DNA of 64,000 nucleotides, from NCBI GenBank assembly GCA_029553375.1, contig JAKPCH010000018.1, forward strand, positions 60,616-124,615. The letters run 5' to 3'. The notes beneath the pieces were generated by a model that worked only from the letters and a program-made list of their open reading frames with translations, was not told the DNA's origin and searched no databases. The translations under genes were made by a program, and so were the position numbers. Each line of letters starts with the position of its first letter. The first letter of the stretch is position 1. Source of the DNA: Deltaproteobacteria bacterium. GTDB taxonomy: Bacteria > Desulfobacterota > Syntrophia > Syntrophales > UBA8958. Shown one piece after another: positions 1-10,347 of the stretch.

Positions 1-670
1 CCTGGCGGGTGATCAGGAAGCCGCCCCAGCCCAGGGTCTCGTCGATGAGGGCCAACAGGGCCAGGGGGTGGACCGTCCCGTCGCCGTCCAAGAAGAGGTA
101 AAAGCTCCGGCGGTCCGTCTCCTCCCCGCCCACCGGGGACAGGACCCAACCCGCCCCACCCGGCGACGGCAGATGATAGAAACGGCGCCACAGGCCGGGG
201 GCCCGCCGGCCCACGCCGCAGACGAAGCAGTTGCGGTAGTGGGGCAGGGGGGTGAGGTCCCCGGCGGGGAAAGGCGGGGCGTCCGCGTCGCCCGTCCCGC
301 CGGCGACGGGCACCCCGAAGGCCAAAGAGGCCCTGAGGTAGGGTGACGTCCCGCCGACGGGGACCACCTCCCCCCCGATCCCCTCACCGGCGGCACCGAC
401 GCGGACGGTGACCTCGTCGCCCGTCCTCAGGCGGGGTCCACCCCAGCGGAACTCCGCCGTGAAGGGGTAGGGGAGGGTCCCCCCCGCCGGGCCGGGCCTC
501 AGGACACCCGCCAGGGTCGCCACCATCCCCATGGCGACGCCGCCGTGGGGGATGCCCAGCCAGCCCTCCATGCGGTCGTCCATGACCACCCGCGCCCAGG
601 GGCCTCCCTCGTCCCTGCCCGTCTCCCCTTCCCGGAAGAGAAAGGACGTCACGAAACCGTCCCTGACCAT
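1..670 (-). CDS. Hotdog-fold (thioesterase-like) protein, C-terminus cut by window edge
   Basis: An open minus-strand frame starts at ATG 670 and runs off the left edge without a stop (223 codons visible). The start follows a strong Shine-Dalgarno, AGGAGGT, 8 bases upstream. Around residues 38-50 the stretch GWLGIPHGGVAMGM resembles the hotdog-fold helix entry (substrate-side HGG). Near residue 148 there is NCFVCG, seen in some double-hotdog thioesterase-like proteins, and near residue 210 ALIDETLGWGGF looks like the second hotdog helix. I infer a tandem hotdog acyl-CoA-binding or thioesterase protein; the substrate is unknown. It diverges from the J-domain gene and has its own promoter. The family call is moderate because it rests on short motifs only. 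Confidence 0.6.
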   Translation of the reverse strand, partial: MVRDGFVTSFLFREGETGRDEGGPWARVVMDDRMEGWLGIPHGGVAMGMVATLAGVLRPGPAGGTLPYPFTAEFRWGGPRLRTGDEVTVRVGAAGEGIGGEVVPVGGTSPYLRASLAFGVPVAGGTGDADAPPFPAGDLTPLPHYRNCFVCGVGRRAPGLWRRFYHLPSPGGAGWVLSPVGGEETDRRSFYLFLDGDGTVHPLALLALIDETLGWGGFLITRQ

Positions 671-710
671 CCCCTTCCACCTCCTGCACCCCGTGATCAA
701 ACCCGGGCCT

Positions 711-739
711 TTTATATACCTCCCCCCGGGACGTGTAAA
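711..739 (-). promoter_or_regulatory. Sigma70-type promoter for the left-edge hotdog gene
   Basis: On the minus strand, TTTACA (739-734) is followed by 17 bases and TATAAA (716-711). Both hexamers are close to consensus with ideal spacing, about 40 bases upstream of the ATG at 670. The AT-rich patch stands out in very GC-rich surroundings. Confidence 0.6.
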
Positions 740-792
740 GGGGGGAGGGGCGGGTGAATTCGCCCTTCCCAGGGACGCCCTGATGTGATATC

Positions 793-1527
793 ATGCCTGC
801 CCCTATGGAAACGCAGGCCCTGATAATACGCCCCCGGGAAAAGAAGGTCTACCGCTGCCTCTCCTGCGGCGAGGTGGAGAACATGGGCCGCCGCCGTTAC
901 TGTTCCCGCGACTGCCGGCAGAGGCTCCGCCTGAAGCTCGACGCCCGGGTCGGCCTCGTCCAGGCCCTCAACACCCGCTACGGGGCCTTCTACTTCTCCG
1001 ACGACATGATCATCATGGACATCCTCCCCTACGGTTCCCAGGAGATCTTCAGCTTCCTCTTCCCCCGCTCGGCGGGGGCCAAGCCGGCGGAGGACTTCGG
1101 CCGCATGGCGAACCTCCTGGGCGACATCTGGTGGGACGAGAAGAGGCGGACCAACAAGCGCCACCTCGCCTCGGAGCGGGTCCTCGCCCACGCCGTGCGC
1201 AACGGCACCCCCCTCGAGGCGGTTAAGCCCACCCTGATCCATGTCTACACGGTCAACCAGGAGTCCCTGACCCGCCTGCGGATCCACCGCTCCCACCTCT
1301 GGTCGGCGGATCTCAAGGGGATCATCAAGGCGGCCTACCGCCGCCAGGCGAAGCACCATCACCCCGACCTGGGGGGGGACGCCGAGACCTTCCGCAAGAT
1401 CCACAAGGCTTACGAAGAGTTGATGAGCTGGTCGGAGAGGCCGTCGATCCAGAGGCGCCGGGGCCTGCCGGACAAATGGTTCTACGACGGCGAGTCCAAC
1501 CGCTGGTTCCAGCCCCTGGCCCTCTGA
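793..1527 (+). CDS. Zinc-finger protein with C-terminal J domain
   Basis: This 244-residue protein has an N-terminal Cys4 element (CLSCG at about residue 22, then YCSRDC at about 36), like a zinc ribbon. Near the C-terminus is a J domain: IIKAAYRRQAKHHHPDLGG at about residues 176-194 contains the HPD tripeptide that stimulates Hsp70 ATPase, followed by the helix AETFRKIHKAYEELM. The middle, about residues 50-165, is not recognised. It is probably a specialised co-chaperone that recruits DnaK to a client bound by the central part; no DnaK is nearby. The start may be ATG 793 or ATG 805; neither has a clear ribosome site. Confidence 0.75.
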   Translation: MPAPMETQALIIRPREKKVYRCLSCGEVENMGRRRYCSRDCRQRLRLKLDARVGLVQALNTRYGAFYFSDDMIIMDILPYGSQEIFSFLFPRSAGAKPAEDFGRMANLLGDIWWDEKRRTNKRHLASERVLAHAVRNGTPLEAVKPTLIHVYTVNQESLTRLRIHRSHLWSADLKGIIKAAYRRQAKHHHPDLGGDAETFRKIHKAYEELMSWSERPSIQRRRGLPDKWFYDGESNRWFQPLAL

Positions 1528-1566
1528 GGGTCCGTTTGCATCCCCGGTAGAGAGGAGAGAGGCGTC

Positions 1567-3573
1567 GTGCCCGGAGAGCTCCTGTCGGACATGATCATCA
1601 TCTTCGGTATCTCCGTGGCGGTGATCATCGTCTTTCAGAAACTGCGCCTCCCCTCCCTCGTGGGTTTCGTCTTCACGGGGATGCTGGCGGGGCCCTACGG
1701 CCTGGGGCTCATCAAGCTCAGGGAAAACGTGGACACCCTGGCGGAGCTGGGGGTGGTGGCCCTCCTGTTCACCATCGGCCTCGAGTTCTCCCTGAGGAAC
1801 CTCCTCCAGATCCGCCGCTGGGTCATCGCGGGCGGGACCGTCCAGGTGGGCCTGACGACCCTCCTGGGGGCCCTCGTGTCCCTCCTCTTCGGCCACCCCC
1901 CGGGCCGTTCCATTTTCTTCGGGTTCCTCCTGGCCCTCTCCAGCACGGCCATCGTCATGAAGATCTCCCAGGACCGGGGGGAGATCGAAAGCCCCCAGGG
2001 GAGGAGCGCCCTGGCCATCCTCATCTTCCAGGACCTGATCGTGGTCCCCATGATCCTCCTCACGCCCCTTCTGGGCGGTATGGCCCTCGAGTTGTCCCCC
2101 GCCCTCTTCGGGGGTCTCGTCAAGGGGGTGGCGGCCCTCCTACTCATCGTGGCGGGGGCCAAGTGGTTCGTCCCCTACCTCCTCCACCAGGCGGCGGCGG
2201 CGCGGAACCGGGAGGTCTTCCTGATGGCCGTGGTCATCATCGCCCTGAGCATCGCCTGGCTGACCCACGCCGCCGGTCTCTCCCTGGCCCTGGGGGCCTT
2301 CCTGGCGGGCCTCATCATCTCCGAGTCGGAGTACAGCCATCAGGCGGCGGGGCACGTCCTGCCCTTCCGGGACATCTTCACGAGCTTCTTCTTCGTCTCC
2401 ATCGGGATGCTCCTGGACACGGCCTTCCTCCTCGAACACCCCCTTTTGATCTGCGCCCTCGTCCTGGCCGTCCTGGCCGTCAAATCCCTCACGGGCACCC
2501 TGGCCGTGGCGTGGCAGGGCCTGCCCCTGAGGATGGCCGTCGCCGCCGGTCTCTCCCTCTCCCAGATCGGCGAGTTCTCCTTCATCCTCGCCAAGATCGG
2601 GGCGGGGTACGACCTCATCGGGGGGGAAACCTACGCCCTGTTCCTCGCCGTCTCCGCCGTCACCATGGCCCTGACGCCCTTCATCATCCCCGCCGCCCCC
2701 CGCGTCGGCCGTGCCGTCTCCCGGCTCCCCCTGCCCCCGGCCTGGACGGCGGGACGCCTCACCCGGCAGACCGTCCCCAAGGCCGCCCTCAAGGACCACC
2801 TCGTGATCGTCGGTTTCGGCCTCAACGGCCGCAACGTGGCCCGGGCCTCCCAGAAGGCGGGGATACCCTACCTGATCCTCGAGACGAATCCCGAAACGGT
2901 AAGGAGGGAGCGGGAGAAGGGGGAACCCGTCGTGTACGGCGACGCCACGAGCCAGACGGTCCTGGAACACGCCGGGATCGCCGCCGCCCGTTCCATCGTC
3001 ATCGTCATCAACGACGCCGCCGCCGCCCGGCGGATCACCGAGCTGGCCCGCCGCCTCAACCCCCGGATCCACATCATCGTCCGCACCCGCTTCCTCCAGG
3101 AGATGGAGGCCCTCTACCGTCTCGGGGCCGACGAGGTCATACCCGAGGAGTTCGAGACCTCCGTGGAGATCTTCTCCCGGGTCCTGAGAAAGTACCTCGT
3201 GCCCCGGCCGGAGATCGAGCGGTTCATCGCCGAGACGCGGGCGGACGGCTACGAGATGTTCCGCACCCTCTCCCCCGAGGCCGCCACCTGCTCGGAGATC
3301 TCCATCTGCCTCCCCGACACGGAGGTCGCCACCTTCCGCCTCGAAGCAGGGGCCCCCGCCGCCGACAGGACCATCGGTCAACTGGCCCTGCGGAAGGAAC
3401 ACGGCGTGACGGTCCTGGCCGTCCGCCGGGGAGGGGAACTGATCTACAACCCCTCCGCGGAGCTGACCCTGAGGGCCTCGGACGTCCTGGTCGTCTTCGG
3501 GGAGCCGGACCGGATCGCCCTCGTCGCCCCCCTCTTCACGGCCGGCCCGGCGGGAGGCAAAGAATCAGAATAG
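1567..3573 (+). CDS. KefB-type CPA2 cation:proton antiporter with TrkA-N and TrkA-C domains
   Basis: The protein has 668 residues. About 380 N-terminal residues are strongly hydrophobic, as in the 12-13 helix Na+/H+ exchanger fold of CPA2 transporters (LLFTIGLEFSL, FFFVSIGMLLD, SQIGEFSFIL). Then comes a Rossmann TrkA-N (RCK) domain starting at about residue 410 with GFGLNGRNVARA, and a TrkA-C domain in the last 80 residues. The family moves K+ or Na+ against H+ across the inner membrane and is gated by nucleotide bound to the RCK domain. It starts at GTG 1567 behind an AGAGGAGAGAGG ribosome site. Its 3' end overlaps the convergent radA by 9 bases. The ion is not predictable from sequence. Confidence 0.9.
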   Translation: MPGELLSDMIIIFGISVAVIIVFQKLRLPSLVGFVFTGMLAGPYGLGLIKLRENVDTLAELGVVALLFTIGLEFSLRNLLQIRRWVIAGGTVQVGLTTLLGALVSLLFGHPPGRSIFFGFLLALSSTAIVMKISQDRGEIESPQGRSALAILIFQDLIVVPMILLTPLLGGMALELSPALFGGLVKGVAALLLIVAGAKWFVPYLLHQAAAARNREVFLMAVVIIALSIAWLTHAAGLSLALGAFLAGLIISESEYSHQAAGHVLPFRDIFTSFFFVSIGMLLDTAFLLEHPLLICALVLAVLAVKSLTGTLAVAWQGLPLRMAVAAGLSLSQIGEFSFILAKIGAGYDLIGGETYALFLAVSAVTMALTPFIIPAAPRVGRAVSRLPLPPAWTAGRLTRQTVPKAALKDHLVIVGFGLNGRNVARASQKAGIPYLILETNPETVRREREKGEPVVYGDATSQTVLEHAGIAAARSIVIVINDAAAARRITELARRLNPRIHIIVRTRFLQEMEALYRLGADEVIPEEFETSVEIFSRVLRKYLVPRPEIERFIAETRADGYEMFRTLSPEAATCSEISICLPDTEVATFRLEAGAPAADRTIGQLALRKEHGVTVLAVRRGGELIYNPSAELTLRASDVLVVFGEPDRIALVAPLFTAGPAGGKESE

Positions 3574-4932
3574 GTGTCCCAGCAGTTCCTTGAGGTCGCC
3601 GACGGCCAGGCGCCTGATGCGGGCCTTTTCCCCGGCGGGGGCCTTGACGCGGGGCAGGAGGCAGGAGGAGAAGCCGAGGCGGGCCGCCTCCCTTACGCGG
3701 AGATCGGGATGGGCCACGGCCCGCACCTCCCCCGCCAGACCGACCTCCCCGAAGACGACGGTGTGGGGTTTCACGGGACGGTCGAGGAAGGCCGAGACGA
3801 GGGAGGCGACGACGGCGAGATCGGCGGCCGTCTCCGTGACCTTCACCCCCCCGGCGACGTTGAGGTAGATATCGTGACCGCCCAGCTGCAACCCCAGGAT
3901 CTTGTCCACGACGGCCACGAGGAGGGAGAGGCGGTTGGCGTCCAGGCCGATGGCCGTCCTGCGGGGCATCCCGAAGGTGGCGGGGACGACGAGGGACTGG
4001 ATCTCCACGAGGAGGGGGCGCGTACCCTCCACTAAGGCCGTCACGGCCATCCCGGGGACGGCCTCCTCCCGCTGGGAAAGGAAATAGGCCGAGGGGTTGG
4101 GGACCTCCGTGAGGCCCCCCTGTCCCATCTCGAAGACCCCGATCTCCCCCGCGGGCCCGAAGCGGTTCTTGACGCTGCGGACAATGCGGTAGGCGTGGCT
4201 GCCGTCCCCCTCGAAGTACAGGACGGCGTCCACCATGTGCTCCAGGACCCGGGGCCCGGCGATGGCACCGTCCTTCGTCACGTGGCCCACTAAAAAGACG
4301 GGGATGCCCGTCCTCTTGGCGAAGAGGATGAGGCGCTGGGCCGTCTCCCGCACCTGCCCCACCGTCCCCGGGGCCGACGAGAGGGACCCGAGGTAGAGGG
4401 TCTGGACGGAATCCACCACGGCCGCCGCCGGCCGCAATTCCTCCAGGCGGGCGATGATCTCCTCCACGTCGATCTCCACGAGGACGTAGAGGTCCGGCGA
4501 CCGGGCCTCGATCCTCTCGCCCCGCATCTTGATCTGCCCCGCCCCCTCCTCGCCGGAGACGTAGAGGACCTTCCGACCCCCCCGGGCGAGGCCGTTCAAG
4601 ACCTGGAGGAGGAGGGTGGACTTGCCGATCCCCGGTTCCCCGCCGACGAGGACCGCCGACCCCCTGACGATCCCCCCGCCCAGGACGCGGTCCATCTCCC
4701 CCATCCCCGTCGAGACCCGTTCCCCGTCCTCGGCTGCGATGAGGGCCAGGGGGCGGGGGGCCTCGCGGGTGAGGTTCAGGCGGCGGTCCCAGGGCGTCTC
4801 CCGGCGCGCCTCCTCCTCGGCGAAGGTGTTCCATTCACCGCAGGCGGGGCATTTCCCCAGCCACTTGGGCGATCGATGGCCGCAGAGGCGGCAGGAAAAA
4901 ACCGTCTTGACCTTTGTCTCGTCCCTGGCCAT
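3565..4932 (-). CDS. radA: DNA repair protein RadA
   Basis: RadA is a RecA-like ATPase that promotes branch migration during recombination. The 455-residue protein shows the full family layout: an N-terminal C4 zinc finger (CRLCG...CPACGEW), a Walker A motif GGEPGIGKSTLLLQ at about residue 90, the RadA-specific KNRFG motif, and a C-terminal Lon-protease-like domain. I chose ATG 4932 because it starts MARDETK just before the zinc finger and follows GGAGGGG; the open frame extends 47 codons further upstream but that part does not look like RadA. It diverges from serC. Confidence 0.95.
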   Translation of the reverse strand: MARDETKVKTVFSCRLCGHRSPKWLGKCPACGEWNTFAEEEARRETPWDRRLNLTREAPRPLALIAAEDGERVSTGMGEMDRVLGGGIVRGSAVLVGGEPGIGKSTLLLQVLNGLARGGRKVLYVSGEEGAGQIKMRGERIEARSPDLYVLVEIDVEEIIARLEELRPAAAVVDSVQTLYLGSLSSAPGTVGQVRETAQRLILFAKRTGIPVFLVGHVTKDGAIAGPRVLEHMVDAVLYFEGDGSHAYRIVRSVKNRFGPAGEIGVFEMGQGGLTEVPNPSAYFLSQREEAVPGMAVTALVEGTRPLLVEIQSLVVPATFGMPRRTAIGLDANRLSLLVAVVDKILGLQLGGHDIYLNVAGGVKVTETAADLAVVASLVSAFLDRPVKPHTVVFGEVGLAGEVRAVAHPDLRVREAARLGFSSCLLPRVKAPAGEKARIRRLAVGDLKELLGHLF

Positions 4933-5067
4933 CCCCGACCCCTCCGAGGGGAGAGATAGCCCAAGGGAAGGGCCGTGGCAAGGGGATTTTGGGGAGAAAA
5001 TTTCTTGAATAATCCCGTGGATCCTGATAGGTGATTCTGCTTGCGATTTATGGAAGGAGAACAACCA

Positions 5068-6204
5068 ATGCACAACCCCAATTTCAGTTCCGGTCCCTGC
5101 AGCAAGAGACCCTCATGGAACCTCCAGGCCCTCGCCGACGCCGCCGTGGGTCGTTCCCACCGTTCCGCCCTGGGTAAGGAGAAGCTGGCGAAGGCCATCG
5201 AAGAAACGAAGCGGATCCTCGAGATCCCGGCGGGCTACCAGGTCGGTATCATGCCCGCCTCCGACACGGGGGCCTTCGAGGCGGCCCTGTGGTCCCTCCT
5301 CGGCCCCCGGCCGGTGACGGTCCTCGTCTGGGAGAGCTTCTCCGAGGGCTGGGCGACGGACGTGGCGAAACAGCTCAAACTCAACCCCACGATCCTGCGG
5401 GCCGATTACGGCAAGATCCCGGACCTTAAGGCCGTCGACTGGTCCGGCGACGTCGTCTTCGTGGCCAACGGCACGACGAGCGGCGTCAAGATCCCCGACT
5501 GGGAATGGATCCCCGCCGACCGCGAGGGCCTTTCCATCTGCGACGCCACGAGCGCCGTCTTCGCCATGGAGGTGGACTGGGCGAAGGTGGACGCCCTCAC
5601 CTTCTCGTGGCAGAAGTGCCTCGGCTCCGAGGCGGCCCACGGGATGCTCGTCCTGGGCCCGCGTGCCCAGGAGCGCATCGCCGCCTACGATCCCCCCTGG
5701 CCCCTCCCCAAGATCTTCCGGATGAAAAAGGCGGGGAAGCTGGACCTCGCCATCTTCCAGGGGGACACGATCAACACCCCCTCCATGCTCTGCGTCGAGG
5801 ACTACCTCGATGCCCTGGCCTGGGCGGCGGGTCTCGGCCTGAAGGGCCTCATCGCCCGCTCCGAGGCCAACCTCGGGGTCGTGGAGGAGTTCGTCGCCGC
5901 CAACGACTGGATCGCCTTCCTGGCGGAGGACAAGAAGATCCGTTCCAACACCTCCGTCTGCCTCACCGTCGTCGCCGAAGAGGTCCGGAGGCTGGCGCCG
6001 GCGGAGCGGGAGAAGTTCCTCAAGGGGATCTCGAGCGAGCTGGCGAAGCGGAAGATCGCCTACGACATCAACTCCTACCGGGACGCACCGGCGGGTTTCC
6101 GCTTCTGGTGCGGCCCGACGGTGGAACCCGGGGACCTGAGAACGGCCCTGGGGGCCCTCAAGGAGGTCTACGAAGAGAGGGTCAAGGCCCTCGGTCACAA
6201 CTGA
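5068..6204 (+). CDS. serC: Phosphoserine aminotransferase (archaeal/alphaproteobacterial-type SerC)
   Basis: This PLP enzyme converts 3-phosphohydroxypyruvate to phosphoserine with glutamate. The 378-residue protein begins [13 protein letters not shown], typical of the second SerC family rather than the E. coli type. The motif [15 protein letters not shown] near residue 190 carries the probable PLP-binding lysine. Start ATG 5068 follows GGAAGGAG, whereas an in-frame TTG 27 bases upstream has no such site. It is directly upstream of serA, so two steps of serine synthesis form one operon with purA. Confidence 0.9.
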   Translation: MHNPNFSSGPCSKRPSWNLQALADAAVGRSHRSALGKEKLAKAIEETKRILEIPAGYQVGIMPASDTGAFEAALWSLLGPRPVTVLVWESFSEGWATDVAKQLKLNPTILRADYGKIPDLKAVDWSGDVVFVANGTTSGVKIPDWEWIPADREGLSICDATSAVFAMEVDWAKVDALTFSWQKCLGSEAAHGMLVLGPRAQERIAAYDPPWPLPKIFRMKKAGKLDLAIFQGDTINTPSMLCVEDYLDALAWAAGLGLKGLIARSEANLGVVEEFVAANDWIAFLAEDKKIRSNTSVCLTVVAEEVRRLAPAEREKFLKGISSELAKRKIAYDINSYRDAPAGFRFWCGPTVEPGDLRTALGALKEVYEERVKALGHN

Positions 6205-6232
6205 AGAGATACAGACAAGGAGCACTGAACCC

Positions 6233-7816
6233 ATGAAAAAGGTCCTCATCAGCGACAACCTGTCGGCGGAAGGGGTGGCCGTGTTCCGCAACACCCCGGG
6301 GATCGAGGTGGACGTCATGACCAACCTCACCCCCGACGAGCTTCGGGGTGTCATCAAGGAGTACGACGGTCTCGTGATCCGCAGCGCCACCAAGGTCACC
6401 AAGGAGATCATCGACGCGGCGGAAAACCTCAAGGTCATCGGCCGGGCCGGGAGCGGTCTGGACAACGTGGACATCGGCGCCGCCAGCAAGAGGGGGATCG
6501 TCGTCATGAACACCCCCGGCGGCAACACCATCACGACGGGGGAGCACGCCATCGCCCTCATGGTCTCCCTGGCCAGGAAGATCCCCCAGGCCACGGCCTC
6601 CATGAAGGCCGGCAAGTGGGAGAAGAACAAGTTCATCGGCAACGAGCTCTTCAACAAGGTCCTGGGGGTCATCGGCATCGGCCGCGTTGGCTCCATCGTC
6701 GCCGACCGGGCCCTGGGACTGAAGATGCGCGTCATCGCCTACGACCCCTTCATCTCCCGCGAGGCGGCGGAGAAACTGGGCATCACCCTCGTCTCCCTCG
6801 ACGAACTCCTGAAGGAGGCGGATTTCATCACCATCCACACCCCCATGACGAAGGAGACCCGGGGCCTCATCAACGCCAACGCCTTCGCCAAGATGAAAAA
6901 GGGGGTCTACATCATCAACTGCGCCCGGGGCGGGATCGTGAGCGAGAAGGATCTCTATGACGCCCTCGTGTCGGGCAAGGTGGCCGGGGCGGCCCTCGAC
7001 GTCTTCGAGGAGGAGCCCACGAAGAACATGGACCTCATCTCCCTGCCCAACGTCATCTGCACGCCCCACCTCGGGGCCTCGACGGACGAGGCGCAGATCA
7101 ATGTCGCCGTCGCCATCGCCAAGCAGATGGCGGCCTATCTCACGACGGGGGAGATCGTCAACGCCGTCAACTTCCCCTCCGTGAGCGCCGAGCTCCTGAA
7201 CGTCATCGAGCCCTACCTCGATCTCGCCGAAAAGCTGGGGAAATTCCACATCCAGCTCGTCACGGGGGGGATCCAGGAGGTGAAGGTGGAATACAGCGGC
7301 AAGATCCTGGACTACAACGTCGCGCCCCTGACCATCGCCCTCCTCAAGGGTCTTTTGACCCCCATCCTCAAGGAGAACGTCAACTACATCAACGCCCCCG
7401 TGGTGGCCAAGGAGCGGGGCATCCGGGTCGTGGAGGCGAAGAGCACGGAGATGAAGGACTACACCAGCCTCATCACCCTGAAGATCAAGACCTCCCAGGA
7501 GGAGAGCTGCACCGCCGGGGCCCTCTTCGGCCTCAAGGACCCCCGGATCGTCCGGGTGAATCAGTTCGTCATGGACGTGGTGCCCGAGGGGAACATGCTC
7601 GTCCTCTACAACTACGACCGCCCCGGCGTCATCGGCAACATCGGGACGACCCTGGGGAATCACAACGTCAACATCGCCCGGCTCCACCTGAGTCGGGAGC
7701 AGGTGGACCAGAAGGCCCTCGTCATCCTCAGCACGGACGGGGTCGTGCCCCCGGAGGTGATGGAAAAATTGAGGCGCCTGCCCAACGTCATCTCCGTGAC
7801 GGACCTCGAGATGTAA
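6233..7816 (+). CDS. serA: D-3-phosphoglycerate dehydrogenase
   Basis: This enzyme catalyses the first committed step of serine synthesis, oxidising 3-phosphoglycerate with NAD+. At 527 residues it is the long form: a split substrate domain, an NAD-binding Rossmann core (GVIGIGRVGSIVADRA at about residues 141-156), the catalytic arginine in CARGGIV, the histidine in CTPHLGAST, an intervening domain, and a C-terminal ACT domain (VLYNYDRPGVIGNIGTTLG) that usually senses serine. The start ATG has AAGGAG upstream. It lies 28 bases after serC and 33 bases before purA. Confidence 0.96.
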   Translation: MKKVLISDNLSAEGVAVFRNTPGIEVDVMTNLTPDELRGVIKEYDGLVIRSATKVTKEIIDAAENLKVIGRAGSGLDNVDIGAASKRGIVVMNTPGGNTITTGEHAIALMVSLARKIPQATASMKAGKWEKNKFIGNELFNKVLGVIGIGRVGSIVADRALGLKMRVIAYDPFISREAAEKLGITLVSLDELLKEADFITIHTPMTKETRGLINANAFAKMKKGVYIINCARGGIVSEKDLYDALVSGKVAGAALDVFEEEPTKNMDLISLPNVICTPHLGASTDEAQINVAVAIAKQMAAYLTTGEIVNAVNFPSVSAELLNVIEPYLDLAEKLGKFHIQLVTGGIQEVKVEYSGKILDYNVAPLTIALLKGLLTPILKENVNYINAPVVAKERGIRVVEAKSTEMKDYTSLITLKIKTSQEESCTAGALFGLKDPRIVRVNQFVMDVVPEGNMLVLYNYDRPGVIGNIGTTLGNHNVNIARLHLSREQVDQKALVILSTDGVVPPEVMEKLRRLPNVISVTDLEM

Positions 7817-9151
<1,335 letters not shown>

Positions 9152-9167
9152 GGGGGAAGTTTTGACC

Positions 9168-9196
9168 TTGACAGGGAGGGGCGTTGCTGTTAAGAG
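9168..9196 (+). promoter_or_regulatory. Promoter of tRNA-Lys
   Basis: TTGACA (9168-9173), a 17-base spacer and TAAGAG (9191-9196) lie 24 bases upstream of the tRNA 5' end. The -35 is a perfect consensus. The same -35/-10 pair occurs at 33204-33231. Confidence 0.6.
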
Positions 9197-9220
9197 ACGC
9201 CCCCTTCCCGGTATCCCGAA

Positions 9221-9296
9221 GGGACGTTAGCTCAGGCGGTAGAGCAGCGGACTTTTAATCCGTTGGTCGCGGGTTCGATTCCCGCACGTCCCACCA
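9221..9296 (+). tRNA. tRNA-Lys(TTT), CCA end encoded
   Basis: The 76-base sequence folds as a standard tRNA. The acceptor arms GGGACGT and ACGTCCC pair fully. The D arm has GCTC...GAGC, the anticodon arm GCGGA-CTTTTAA-TCCGT gives anticodon TTT (Lys), and the T arm GCGGG-TTCGATT-CCCGC is perfect. The discriminator is A, and the terminal CCA is encoded in the DNA. Confidence 0.98.
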
Positions 9297-9483
9297 TACC
9301 AAACTAACATTTTATCCCATTTTTCCGACTACGCAGCGGCCCTGGAAAGACAAATTATGCGCGTAGCATAAGGTTTAACTCCTTGATATCATTGAGCGAA
9401 AACCTACGCTTAGGCAGCGATTGAGGATTTTGCAAATTCTCGATATTATTGAACTTTATTGAAAAACGCCGTGTCGGCCCCCG
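9297..9483. other. AT-rich intergenic island next to tRNA-Lys
   Basis: These 187 bases are far more AT-rich than the surroundings, and the shift continues about 40 bases into the following reading frame. It holds a perfect hairpin, TTATGC-GCGTA-GCATAA (9355-9371), and an imperfect direct repeat of GATATCATTGAG / GATATTATTGAA. I see no gene in it. The position just 3' of a tRNA is typical of integration sites, but no copy of the tRNA 3' end was noticed elsewhere in the window. Confidence 0.5.
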
Positions 9484-10230
9484 ATGGGAAAAGTTTTTAG
9501 GTTTCACTCATATTTATCCTGCGGCCTCCTCCTGGCGGCCATGGCCCCCCTCTTCCTCCCGGGGGGCTGCCGGGGGGAGACGGACGTCGAGGGGCGCTAC
9601 CGGGCCCTGCGGGAGGCCATGGTGGCACGCCAGATCGCCGACCGGGGGGTCCGCCACGAGGGGGTCCTGGCGGCGATGCGCAAGGTCCCCCGCCACCTCT
9701 TCGTGCCCCCCCATCTGCGCCCCCTGGCCTACGGGGACCATCCCCTCCCCATCGGCGAGGGCCAGACCATCTCCCAGCCCTACATCGTCGCCCTCATGAC
9801 GGAGGCCCTCGCCCCCGACCGGTCCATGAAGGTCCTCGAGATCGGCACCGGTTCCGGTTACCAGGCCGCCGTCCTGGCGGAGCTCTGCCGCGAGGTCTTC
9901 ACCATCGAGATCATCCCTTCCCTCGCCAGGAAGGCCCAAGAGATCCTCGGCAGGACCTACCCCAACGTCCGGGTCCGCATCGGCGACGGCTACCGGGGCT
10001 GGCCCGAGGAGGCCCCCTTCGACGCCGTCATCGTCACCTGCTCCCCCCGGGCCGTCCCCGAGCCCCTCATCGCCCAGCTCCGCGAGGGCGGCAGGATGAT
10101 CATCCCCGTGGGGGAGGCGGGGGCCCAGGAGCTCGTCCTCCTGAAGAAGGAAAAGGGCCGTCTCCGCCGGCACTCCATCCTCCCCGTCCGTTTCGTCCCC
10201 ATGGTCGATCCTCGGGGCGGTATCTACTGA
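9484..10230 (+). CDS. pcm: Protein-L-isoaspartate O-methyltransferase with secretion-type N-terminus
   Basis: Pcm methylates isoaspartyl residues in damaged proteins using S-adenosylmethionine. The core fits the family: MVARQIADRGV, GEGQTISQPYIVALM and the SAM-binding motif VLEIGTGSGYQAA. At 248 residues it is about 30 longer than usual. The extra N-terminus (basic start, then LSCGLLLAAMAPLFLPGGC) looks like a signal peptide or a poor lipobox, and the mature part starts after Cys 29. No good ribosome site precedes ATG 9484, and an in-frame ATG at 9541 also lacks one, so the true start is uncertain. The first codons lie in the AT-rich island. Confidence 0.85.
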   Translation: MGKVFRFHSYLSCGLLLAAMAPLFLPGGCRGETDVEGRYRALREAMVARQIADRGVRHEGVLAAMRKVPRHLFVPPHLRPLAYGDHPLPIGEGQTISQPYIVALMTEALAPDRSMKVLEIGTGSGYQAAVLAELCREVFTIEIIPSLARKAQEILGRTYPNVRVRIGDGYRGWPEEAPFDAVIVTCSPRAVPEPLIAQLREGGRMIIPVGEAGAQELVLLKKEKGRLRRHSILPVRFVPMVDPRGGIY

Positions 10231-10272
10231 TCCTCACCGGGATCGATCACCCGGCGCCGCCCCGAAAAGGCC

Positions 10273-10300
10273 TTGACAAAAAGGACGAAAGGGATATCTT
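10273..10300 (+). promoter_or_regulatory. Possible promoter and inverted repeat upstream of the lipoprotein gene
   Basis: TTGACA (10273-10278), 16 bases and TATCTT (10295-10300) form a plausible promoter. It is immediately followed by the inverted repeat TTGGGGA (10299-10305) / TCCCCAA (10316-10322), which could be an operator or a leader hairpin. Confidence 0.45.
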
Positions 10301-10347
10301 GGGGACGCTTCACAATCCCCAATAAATCCTTGAAGGAGGGAATAGGT

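Noticed and set aside
712-1896. 394-codon minus-strand open frame
   Set aside because: Shadow of the J-domain and antiporter genes: low-complexity composition and no ribosome site.
5113-6735. 540-codon minus-strand open frame over serC-serA
   Set aside because: Antisense shadow of two well-identified genes; high GC leaves long stop-free frames.
9174-9210. GGGGCGT...ACGCCCC hairpin as a purA terminator
   Set aside because: No T-run follows and it overlaps the tRNA promoter; kept only as a note.
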